Both the position numbers and the translations under genes were made by a program. A stretch of DNA of 20,668 nucleotides, from assembly GCA_943704525.1 (NCBI GenBank), contig CALSCQ010002190.1, forward strand, positions 1 through 20,668, in the 5' to 3' direction. The notes under the pieces are model-generated. The model ran no database searches, was not told the origin of the DNA, and saw only the letters and a list, made by a program, of their open reading frames with translations. The number at the start of each line of letters is the position of its first letter. The stretch's first letter is position 1. The DNA is from Pigoraptor vietnamica (Eukaryota; Opisthokonta; Filasterea). Below are positions 10,501 to 19,100 of this stretch, in pieces.

Positions 10501-10752
10501 AACGGTTACAGAATCGAAATGCTCCGGCTGAATAACGGACAGCCGGAGTGGATCCTTCTCTCCCGTCGTATCGCGGCCAAGACCACGTCGTATACGCTGA
10601 AGAACCTCGCGCAGGGAGCTTCTTACGTGCTGCGCATCCGTGCGACAACGAAGAAGGGCACTCTGTACGGGCCGGCCACGGTTATCAAGGCGCGCACGTC
10701 GAAGCTCCTCCCCGCCGCAGGTCTTACGACCGAGGCTGACACGGACTTTTGA
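7550..10752 (+). CDS. Secreted thermolysin-like (M4) zinc metalloprotease with C-terminal FN3 domain
   Basis: Six exons: 7550-8725, 8934-9012, 9214-9397, 9591-9732, 10032-10391, 10492-10752, giving 733 residues. The chosen ATG (7550) leads into a signal peptide (KVLFIGVAAMCLAVAAYG); a second ATG lies at 7568. FTP and PepSY propeptide regions occupy about residues 80-270. The first intron splits the active-site helix after His391-Glu392; splicing restores HELAH with His395. Glu415 is the third zinc ligand, 20 residues after the second His as in thermolysin, followed by Asp419. Arg474 and DNGGIH with His504 match thermolysin Arg203 and Asp226...His231. A Cys-rich insert precedes the catalytic helix, where the NAFW motif reads PAFW. 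The last about 100 residues fit a fibronectin III fold. An active secreted endopeptidase is expected. The exon 4 donor is the least certain junction. Confidence 0.9.
9733..10031 (+). other. Probable GC-AG intron (intron 4 of the M4 protease gene)
   Basis: The acceptor is forced: the frame leading into IRGLGITK has a TAA at 10005-10007, and the only AG between it and that coding segment is at 10030-10031. The donor that best fits M4 spacing is CAG|GCACGT after ACT CAG. A GT donor 12 bases later (CCT|GTACAG, exon end at 9744) also keeps the frame and would add four residues (ARAP). Confidence 0.5.
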
Positions 10753-11220
10753 GGAAAGCCGTCGCTAGCGCCACTGACAGACGGGCCTGCCGTTTCTCGT
10801 GGAATCAGGAAATACAGCGGCACTTACTAACAACGGCATGGAGGGCGGTCTTGAGAGTCGGACCGACGAGTAACTCAGCCGCCACTTTAGTTGTTAGCGG
10901 AATCCCAACTGAAGCCGAAGAAACGGCCCACTGTCGTGTGTGTGCTTATGTGTGTGCGCGTGTGTGCAATCGGTGTGCGTTGTTCGGCGTTCGCGACGGC
11001 CGGCAATATCGGTACTGCTACGAGTCAGCTGCAAGTCGGAATGAGAAATGGGCCGAGTGTGTGAGAAACGTTCGTTTGAACGAATACGAAGAGACAGGCA
11101 CACTGACACATGGCACAGATTTTCACTCAAGCGCGCACCGACGCGCACATGCTCTGCACAAACAGGACGCACGCACGCACGTCTCAGTAAGCGCACAGGC
11201 CAGCTTAACACGGTTGCGAG

Positions 11221-11583
11221 TGCAGTGTGTGTGCGTGTGTGTGTGGGCGATATGCCCTCGCACACACATCCCTCATACACGCACAGATACGCACACACAC
11301 GTACACATACACACACACACACCACACACACATACGCACACATCCCTCACACGCGCACACACGCACACACGCACACACACACGCACACAAGGCACACACG
11401 CACACACACACGCACACACACACGCACCCACACACAGGCACACGCAGGTACACACAGGCACACACACACACACACACACCGGCACACACACACACACGCG
11501 CGCACGCACGCCCGCCCGCCCGCACGCCCGCACGCACACACACACACACACCGGCACACACACACAGACACAACACACACACG

Positions 11584-11662
<79 letters not shown>
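11221..11662 (+). repeat. Interrupted (CA)n/(GT)n microsatellite array
   Basis: A short GT stretch is followed by a long cryptic CA array with CGCA, GGCA and GCCC interruptions, including a CG-rich block near 11507-11535. It ends in an uninterrupted CA tract at 11588-11662 (75 bases). The alternating purine-pyrimidine sequence is of the kind that can adopt Z-DNA. Confidence 0.95.
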
Positions 11663-11664
<2 letters not shown>

Positions 11665-11812
11665 GGCACTTCAACGCAACACAAACGAGAAAGGCAATAC
11701 GCACAATGACAGTGTCATCGACGACGTCCGGCTCTGCGGGGCGCTGGCGGGGCTTGCGCGGCCCTGTGTGTGCCCTGCGGCGCGGAATGTCACGCACGCA
11801 CACATGCACGAT

Positions 11813-11813
<1 letters not shown>

Positions 11814-11905
<92 letters not shown>
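11814..11905 (+). repeat. Perfect (CA)46 microsatellite
   Basis: 92 bases of uninterrupted CA dinucleotides immediately followed by GTGTG. It is separated from the preceding array by about 150 bases of unique sequence. Confidence 0.97.
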
Positions 11906-11907
<2 letters not shown>

Positions 11908-12124
11908 GTGTACGAGGACGTGCGCGCCTGTGCAGTGGGCCGAGGTGCTTCGTGCTTCACTTCAGGACTAACTGGCATCGCGGATAGACTCAATAGCAGC
12001 CGCAGCACCACGGCGCACACTAGCGGAGATGGCGCGAATGCACACTGACAGTGTGACACACTGCCACGTTGCTTCAGAGCAATACTTCATAAGGGCATAT
12101 TACAAACACCTCAGGCGTCGCTTT

Positions 12125-12782
12125 CTACTTGGCTCTTTTGAGGGCTGTTTTCGCCTCCTGCGACACATTCGAGAGAATTGCATCAGAACACGCGCACGTG
12201 CAAGCGGTGTGGAACAACACATGTACGTGCACACCTCCGAAGACACACACCAAATGGCACCACACGCACCTTAATCTTTCGCTCAAAATACGTTCGGCAA
12301 TGTCGCTTCATGGCACCAAAGACGCTGCAGAGGCCGTCCTCGCACGCGCCGTCCGTACGCGCGCAGCAGCACGCCCCTTCGCAGCGCAGGCACTCTCCCT
12401 TGTACGTCGTCACGCACAGTGCGCACACGCGGTGCTGGATGAGCGCGCAACCGTCGAACTTTGGCAGTCGAATGACCCGCCGTTTGCACACGTGACACTG
12501 CACCAGCGGGCGCTCGAGTTGCCGCTTTCCTCTCTTCGGTTTGGCTTTCTTTTCGTTCGATGAGCGCGAGCCGTTCGCATCTTTCTCCTTAGACGCACGA
12601 GAGTCGTTCGTTCTCAAGCCCACAGCGCCGTCGTCCCTCTCTTCCGTGTCGTCGTCTGAAGAGGCGCCGGTCAAATCGATCGTCCGTGGCGTGTGGCTGA
12701 TGCCGCGTGGGGCGAATAGTGTGTGAGGGCCATGGTCTGGTGGACCCATGAAGGGGCGCTTGGCCGTCGGTTTGACTCGCAT
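12125..12782 (-). CDS. Small nuclear-type zinc-finger protein, CDCA7/4CXXC_R1-like, with SUMO-interaction-like motif
   Basis: Two exons: 12270-12782 and a short last exon 12125-12157 (intron donor AAG|GTGCGT, acceptor TGTCGCAG, phase 0, stop TAG). They give 181 residues. An upstream in-frame ATG at 12944 would add 54 residues, but that stretch is low-complexity and contains a direct repeat, so I prefer 12782. TIDLT followed by SSDDDTEERDD (residues 34-51) looks like a SUMO-interacting motif. A basic segment (KKAKPKRGKR, 78-87) may be a nuclear localisation signal. Residues 96-150 hold CHVC, then VCALC, YKGE, CLRC and EGACCC, with spacing like the zinc finger of CDCA7-type proteins (FCGPC...RYGE...CPPCRGICNC). 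The final CxxC is incomplete. If correct, it would act on chromatin; a RING or PHD variant is the alternative. Confidence 0.6.
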
Positions 12783-12792
12783 GAGGACAGGA

Positions 12793-12829
12793 GAGTGTAT
12801 GCAGTGCGCGACAGTGAGTGTATGCAGTG
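12793..12829. repeat. Direct repeat GAGTGTATGCAGTG, two copies with a 23-base period
   Basis: Exact 14-base copies at 12793-12806 and 12816-12829, just upstream of the preferred ATG of the zinc-finger gene. They may be part of its leader or promoter. Confidence 0.85.
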
Positions 12830-13893
12830 ACGCGTAATAGTGAAGTCGAAAAATGCAGTGGGAATGGGTTGATGGAGGACAACAGCGTTCCCGCCACCGA
12901 AGTCGCGCGACCAGAGGCGCCTTTGGTCCAGACACAAAGCTCATTACACTGTTTCAGTCCTCTTAGTCGTTATCGCGCCATCACAGCCGAGTCGGTTCCG
13001 GCCCTCAGTCGCCTTCGGGATGGTCGGCTGTGCGTGCACACATTGACACACGCACAGTCACAGTGAATACATCTGCGTGTGGATGCCGCTGTTTCCGGCG
13101 GTAAGCCGGCCCGGCAGAGCCACGTACTCGGGGCACGTCGGCCGCCGGACGTCCGCCACGGTGCCGGCCTGACGACTCCGAACAGCAACCGAATCGGCTC
13201 TGGCGAGCACACGTGTCGTTGCGAGGATAACTGATTACAGTAGCCGGTTCCCGCCCGGAGTTCCGCCGGACAGCCTTTCCGGTCGGCCATTAACAAACCG
13301 GCCGCCGCTTTGATGCGAATCTGGCGAGCAACTTCAATTCCTTAACGCGAATGCCTTTGCCGTGCTGTGGCTTTTGTCGGGTTGCTATTGCGCGGGATGC
13401 CCGAGTGTCTCTCTGAACGCGATCGCCCTGCACGATCGCAGTTGCCCGAGTGTCTCTCTAAACGAGATCCCCCTCATCGGCGGTCGTCCCCACTGAACAC
13501 CGTCGCATCAACAGTGCCAGTGTGGTCTGCAGCGGCCAGGAATTAAAAATGACTCGCGGCGGTCGAAACAATCCACCTTTAATGTGCTGTGCTTCACAAC
13601 TAGATAGAGAGAATGAAACAAGCAGCCATTAAGACACATTAGCCCTTCGCACTCGGCACCGCCTGCGCATTACACATTTCGCCAGCGAGTAATAAAACGA
13701 CCCGCGCCGCCGGTGCCGCGGAACGCGACGACAAAGCCGGGTGCGGGATCGACCGGCCGGCCGGAAGGGAGAGACGCCCATCACGGCGCGCGTGTACGTG
13801 CGGAATATACACGCGCGGGTCAAACCACGCATACGCCGCCCGTTGTACCGGAAGTGCATGTCGCGCACGCATGCACGTGACACGGGCGAGTGA
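12830..13893. other. Intergenic region upstream of the zinc-finger gene
   Basis: About 1.1 kb between two minus-strand genes with no coding sequence I can defend. It contains GC-rich interspersed TCCGGCGG/CCGCCGGA motifs (13095-13310) and a direct repeat around 13399-13465. A CCGGCCGGCCGG palindrome lies near 13750. It should hold the promoter of the zinc-finger gene and the 3' UTR of the RING-T1 gene. 5' noncoding exons cannot be excluded. Confidence 0.5.
13399..13465. repeat. Direct repeat GCCCGAGTGTCTCTC-type, two copies
   Basis: GCCCGAGTGTCTCTCTGAACG begins at 13399 and GCCCGAGTGTCTCTCTAAACG begins at 13444, one mismatch over 21 bases. Both are followed by GATC- and CCC-containing sequence, so this looks like a local duplication. 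Confidence 0.8.
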
Positions 13894-15636
13894 TCACGCG
13901 TTGGCCGCGCCCGCGTTCACATACTCGTATCCGTCGTAGTCGTCCAGCTCGGCAAAATGCCCCAAGCGGCCATGCGTGAGCGTGTTGGCGATTGGGCCGC
14001 GCCCTTCTTCGTCGACCGTGAAACGCGAGCCCGCGACGTCCATAAAGGACGTTTCCTCATCAACAGTGGCGCCATCGAAATCGGCGCCGCCGACGACGCA
14101 ATCGATGAATTTGGTGCGGCGAAGGTTGGCGTCCTTGAACGTGGCGCGCATCACGGACGACCTCTTGAAGTTGGCGGCCTCGAGATCCGCGCTCTCGAAC
14201 ATCACGTCACCCATGTTGCAGTCGACAAACCACGCCCCCGCGAGATCCGCAAACGCCATGCAAACACCGGCCATCTCACAGTCGCAGAATTTCGCCCTCA
14301 CAAGCGACAGGCCCGCGAAAGAAACGGTTCGGAGGTCGGCGTTTCCGATGTAAAGGCCTGCCGGCGGCCGCACCAGCTGCATGCGCGCCAGCAGCTGCGC
14401 TTCGTCCATGGGCGCGTACCGCCAGTACGGCCAGGAGTCGTCGCCGTAGAAGCCATCGTTGCCGTAGGCGCGCGCGATGTACGATCTGTCACCGCCGCGG
14501 CGGCGTGTGCACGGCCACAACAGGCCGACATAGTCCAACAGATCAAGCGCTCCTTGAAGGTCGGCCGCTCGCACGCGCCCGGCAACGTTGCCCCGCAGGA
14601 CTGTGAGCATGGCCTCAAAGACAGCGGGCGTGGCGTCGAGGAATGGCGTGCCGTCACGGTCGCGCCGAATCGCAGCATCGTCCGGTTCGTGGTACATTAG
14701 CCCGAGCACCGACGCGTTGATCCCGGGAACTCCAGAGAGCTCGTCCCATGCAACTGCGTACCGCGTTCCTCGAAGCGACAACACAAGGACACCATCGGGG
14801 TCGCCGCCGTCGCTTTCAACGCGCGGTCGCTTGCGGGTTGGGTTGGTGGAAACGGAGGGGAGCAGCGCCGCCGAGAGCTGGCGTCGCGCAAGCCAGTCAG
14901 CGGCCGCACAGTCGTGGTTGGTGTCGAAAGGGCCGACGTATTCACAGCGAGGTCGAGCGGGTGCATCGTCGTTCGTGGCGTATATGCACGGGCGCGCGAG
15001 CGTCGGGCAGCTTTCAAAGTGTGCGTAGCGCGCGTCAAGGGTGCCGCGAAAATCGCAGCCCACGCGACCACACGGAAACAACACGCAGGCGTTCCGCCAG
15101 TGGGCCTCGACGTCCCCAAGAGGGCCAGTCCACTCGCAGCCGGCGCCATGGTGTGGGCAGCGCACGATGAGCGCGTTGAGAGTGCGGCGGATCGGCTGCG
15201 GCGCGCTGGCTATGTCCGCGACGTTGACGATGTCGCGGCACACGGGGCATGTCATGCGTCGGGCGTTCCCAGCGACGCCGCGAGCGCATTCTTTGCAGAA
15301 CATGTGTTGACCGCGGCACGGCAGCACGAGCGGCCTGTACAGCGGCGCATGGCACACGGGACACTCAAAGTGCGCGAGCACCGAGACGTCCGAGACGTAC
15401 ACGAGCGAGGACGAATCGAACTCGATCGGTTCGGGGAAGGTCGGCGCGCCACGCTCGAGCGCATGTGCAGGCGCATCACCTCGCTCGAGTGCCTGCGGGG
15501 GCGCATCACCATTGATCGGGGGCGCGTTACCACGCTCGAGTGCCTGTGGGGGCGCATCTCCACGCTCAACCCCATGTGCTGGCACCCCACCGTTCATCGT
15601 GACCGTGACTGTGACTGTAACGAGATGGTTGTTCAT
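13894..15636 (-). CDS. RING / TRAF-type zinc finger / T1 (BTB) / pentapeptide-repeat protein
   Basis: A single exon of 580 residues. The start is the first true ATG (15636); the frame is open further upstream but without ATG. Residues 5-13 are VT repeats and 23-65 are degenerate ERGDAPPQAL repeats. A RING finger lies at 92-133 (CPVC, CRGQH, CKEC, CPVC). TRAF/SIAH-type Cys/His fingers lie at about 160-245, and a basic RKRPR at 268-272. A T1/BTB domain at about 282-375 has SLRGTRYAV, the RDRDGTPFLD turn and AVFEAMLTVLR, as in KCTD proteins. Pentapeptide repeats (ADLxx, ANFxx, ADFxx) span about 430-535. RING domains recruit ubiquitin E2 enzymes, and KCTD-type T1 domains oligomerise and often bind Cullin-3. 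KCTD9 combines T1 with pentapeptides, but I know no standard family adding RING and TRAF fingers. A cytoplasmic ubiquitin ligase is inferred. Confidence 0.93.
   Translation of the reverse strand: MNNHLVTVTVTVTMNGGVPAHGVERGDAPPQALERGNAPPINGDAPPQALERGDAPAHALERGAPTFPEPIEFDSSSLVYVSDVSVLAHFECPVCHAPLYRPLVLPCRGQHMFCKECARGVAGNARRMTCPVCRDIVNVADIASAPQPIRRTLNALIVRCPHHGAGCEWTGPLGDVEAHWRNACVLFPCGRVGCDFRGTLDARYAHFESCPTLARPCIYATNDDAPARPRCEYVGPFDTNHDCAAADWLARRQLSAALLPSVSTNPTRKRPRVESDGGDPDGVLVLSLRGTRYAVAWDELSGVPGINASVLGLMYHEPDDAAIRRDRDGTPFLDATPAVFEAMLTVLRGNVAGRVRAADLQGALDLLDYVGLLWPCTRRRGGDRSYIARAYGNDGFYGDDSWPYWRYAPMDEAQLLARMQLVRPPAGLYIGNADLRTVSFAGLSLVRAKFCDCEMAGVCMAFADLAGAWFVDCNMGDVMFESADLEAANFKRSSVMRATFKDANLRRTKFIDCVVGGADFDGATVDEETSFMDVAGSRFTVDEEGRGPIANTLTHGRLGHFAELDDYDGYEYVNAGAANA
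15442..15570 (-). repeat. In-frame coding minisatellite (about 30-base unit) in the RING-T1 gene
   Basis: About four degenerate copies of a unit encoding ERGDAPPQAL, with ERGNAPPIN and ERGDAPAHAL variants. It precedes the RING finger. A neighbouring hexamer repeat at 15598-15621 encodes VTVTVTVT. The repeats look like an expandable flexible N-terminal linker. Confidence 0.8.
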
Positions 15637-16122
15637 AGAGTCCGCATCAGAAGAATTATGCAAAAGAGAGGGAACGGAGGCTATGTCTCGCTTCGGAGAG
15701 TGAGGAGCCAAGCACGCACGCCATGCAAGCACATGCGCACGCACAGAAGAATAAGAAAGCGGAGACTGGGTTTCAAAACGAATAGAAATGGCGATATTAT
15801 ATGTATCGATGTGCAGTATGGGTGGCAGTGAGTCGTCATCGTGACGGCACTGCAACACTCTTTATCACGTGGTGTGTCCGGTCATCAGTTTTTACGACGG
15901 ATCATGTTACCAAAAGGGCCCTAAGCAATCGTCCGGACAAATCGGAAAGAATTTCGTAAAAGTCGGCATAGCAACCCGATTCCACGGTGAGTGAGGACAT
16001 AACGGGCAAACTTTTCTTCCCACTCTCACTTTCAGCACACACGCACACACAAAGCACACGCACACACACACAACAACAACAACAACAAACAGACGCACAC
16101 GCGCACGACGGCGGCATCTGCG
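15637..16122. promoter_or_regulatory. Divergent promoter region between RING-T1 and channel genes; CAA-rich channel leader
   Basis: 486 bases without a supported gene. The part next to the channel ATG (16036-16110) is nearly G-free on the coding strand and contains (CAA)6 at 16071-16089, a composition typical of unstructured 5' leaders. CTCACTTTCAG ending at 16035 could be the acceptor of a 5' UTR intron. Confidence 0.5.
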
Positions 16123-19100
16123 ATGGCCGCTGCGAGCATCACGGACGAGACGAGCGCGTCTGCACGCGAACAGCCGTCGCACCACTCGTTTGCCAACGAG
16201 GCCCTTCTCACACGCATCGAGGACGAATTCCCGGAAGCCCCTTCCGCTGTCCCGCCCGCAGCCGCTGCATCTCCAGTCGCAAACGGCACCGCGCGCACTT
16301 CCTCCACAGCGGCGAGAGAATCCGCCGTCGCGCGAAAGTCTTCGGCCCGCACCAACAATGCGGTGGGCGTTCAGCCGAAGCGAAGCGTCCACGCCGTCGC
16401 GTCGCAGCACACAGAATGGGTCCCTGCGGCTCCCATCGGCGCAAAAGGGCGCGCGCAATTGGCGTTCGAGGCGATCGGCCAGGGGTCGCGCAGGCTGCTG
16501 CGGGGGATTGGAAACGACAAGGCCGGTCGCGACGGCATGATTCACCCAGAGTCGCAGTTTCGGCTGTTCTGGGACGCCACGTGCGTGGTCATGGTGCTGT
16601 ATTCGCTGGTGCTGGTGCCGGTGACCGTGTGCTTCTACTTTAACGGCGCACCCACGGGCCTCTTCGTGTTCAACGCGCTCGTCGACTTCTTCTTTATCGC
16701 GGACATTGCCGTCGTCATGCTCACCGGCGTGTACGACCCCGCACATCGCGCCATTCTGTGGGACCGTGGACTCATAGCAAGGCGGTACCTGCGCGGGCTC
16801 CTCGTGATCGACGTCATCGCGGCGCTTCCCTTGGACATCTTTATTGACCCGCTCGGAACGGGCGATCGAAGCACGCCCATATCGGACGTGTCTGACGCAT
16901 ACAAGGTCCTCCGCGTGTTCTATCTGCTGAAGGGGCTGCGCGTGTTTCGGCTGTTGCGGCCGGCGCCCCTTCTGTTGCGGCTGTTCCACTTTTCGAGCAA
17001 TGTGATGCGCGTCGCGAAATTTTCGTTTGCGCTGTTCATCTTTCTGCACTGGGAGGCGTGCATATGGGTGAGTAACGCGTGTGCGTGTGCATTCGTACAT
17101 TTTGTGTGCGCGTGTGCGTGCGATGTCTTGCAAGAGAGCGAGTGAGCGTGTTGAGGAGCGCGCGTGAGATTGCACGTTCCTCGCATTGCGACGTCCCTCT
17201 CAGTTAACACCCGAACTCAATTCACGCGCTGCCCAGTGCCTCATCGCCTACATGTCGGGCTATCGGTCCCTCAGCTGGGTCACGCTCGTGGGATTGACCG
17301 ACGGCTCTCCGTTTGAGCTGTACACGTGGGCTCTGCTCTACGTCGTCAGCATCATTTCGACTTCGGGTTACGCGCGTTACACGCCGAAGCGGCTGGAGGA
17401 AGTCTGGGTGACGACCACGTTGTGAGTAGTGCTCTGCGCAACCTTGCATCCTGAGTGTCTCTGCAGGCGGGCGCGTCTGTGTGTGTGCGTGCGTGGGTTA
17501 TGCGTCCTGGCGTGTTTCTCTTGTGTGCGCGTGTGTCAATGCGTGCGTACCTTGCGTTCGTGGACGAGTGCTCACTCTCACCCTCTCTTCTCCGCAGCAT
17601 GTTCGTTGGCAACATTTGGCACGTCGTCGTCGTCGGGTTTCTCGTCTCTTTTGTGCTGCGGTTTGATGCCCCGACCCGCCTGTTTGAAGAGCGAGTGAGT
17701 GCGCTGCCGTTGGGATGCATACCTTACCTTTTTGTCGCACTCTGTATGTTGCTGTGTGTATGTCTTGTACGCGTCTGCGATATGTGTCTCTCCCACGAGT
17801 CACATCGTTTTGTATGCACTTACGTGTGGTGACGTTGTTTGCGCACTGTTATTTTATGTGTGTTGGGGGGTTGTGTGTCCACTATGCGTGCATGGGTTGT
17901 GTGCGTGCGTGTGTGTATGTGCGTGTGTGTTTGTCCGTGTGTGTTTCCGTACCGTCGCTGTGACGCAGAGGGCCATCTCTCCCCTTGCCCACGTGTGCGC
18001 GCGTGTTTGCAGGTGCGTGAGCTGGACCAGTACATGATCGACAATCGCTGCCACGCCGACTTTCGCCGCAAAGTGCTCGATTACTACGCGCACAAGTACC
18101 ACAGCCGAAAGATGTACAACGACCACACCATATTCTCGGATCTCTCTGACAACCTGCGAAAGGTGCGGCTTCCGTGCGTCTGCGTGCGCGTCGTGCTTTG
18201 AGTGCGTTTTGCGCGTGGCTGTTTGATTTCGAAATCGTACTCAACGTGACTCTGCGAGCTGTTTTGTTTATGCGCGTGTGTGCGTGCGGTGTGTGCTCAC
18301 TTCGTGCGGTGCAATGTTCTCTCACATCAATTCAGCGCATTTCCGAGCATACAATCATAGCATGCAGTTACGAAGACAGAATAACGCCCCGCCCTCCGTT
18401 CTCCCCTTGCAGGAAATTGCGCTGCAGAACTGCGCCAAGCTCGTCGTGTCCGTTCCCTTTCTCTGCTTCGGTGACCTCAACTTCGTGTCGGCGGTCGTTT
18501 CGAGAATGCGGCCGTGCGTCTTCATGCCCGGCGAGCTCGTCATCGAAGAGGGCGCCGTGGGAAAGGAGATGTACTTTATTGAGAAGGGCATTGTGGAGGT
18601 GCGTCTTTTTGTGCGAGTGCGCAACAGCCGCGTGTGCGCTCTGTCCGTTTTGGTGGACCCTCACCCGCATCCGGGTGGCTCTAAGTGCAGCGCGGCGTCT
18701 TGCTTTCGTGTACTGTCCATTGTGGTGTGCGTCTTGTGTGTGTGTGCGTGTGCGTGCGTGTCACTTTGTGTGCAGGTGATGTTGGGCGTGTATACTCTGG
18801 TCTCTACAAAAGTGCAGTGTTGTGTTTCTTTGTTGTGTATCTCGTTGCGCAGCGCGGTGCGTGTGCCCTCCTTGCTTTCGTGCCTGTCCATGGTTTGTCC
18901 TGTCTATGAAGGGCGGTGTGGTGCGCATGTTCCCTCGAGCAATGTGCGAAAATGCTCAAATGGCGCGCCTTTCGTCCAGGTGTTCAAGACGATAACAGTC
19001 GGTTCGACTGCGACGGACAACGATATCGGTGGCGCAACGGAAGAGATTGTCACCGCCACGCTGTGCGACGGCGCCTTCTTCGGCGGTGAGTGTTCGCTGT

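Larger units (their letters stand above)
10753..12124. other. Convergent intergenic spacer, largely microsatellite
   Basis: 1372 bases between the stop codons of the M4 protease and the zinc-finger gene. The long open frames here are Thr-His or Cys-Val repeats read from dinucleotide arrays and are not genes. Non-repetitive flanks (10753-11215, 11665-11810, 11906-12124) show no domain-like coding sequence. Both polyadenylation sites should lie here; I see no clear AATAAA for either. Confidence 0.6.

Noticed and set aside
10749-11987. 412-residue plus-strand open frame rich in Thr-His
   Set aside because: Mostly translation of CA microsatellites, beginning right at the end of the protease gene.
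13629-13883. Overlapping small Arg-rich open frames downstream of the RING-T1 gene
   Set aside because: No homology, two frames equally open, and located where a 3' UTR is expected.
14914-15831. 305-residue plus-strand open frame
   Set aside because: Antisense shadow of the RING and TRAF-finger region; no recognisable domain.
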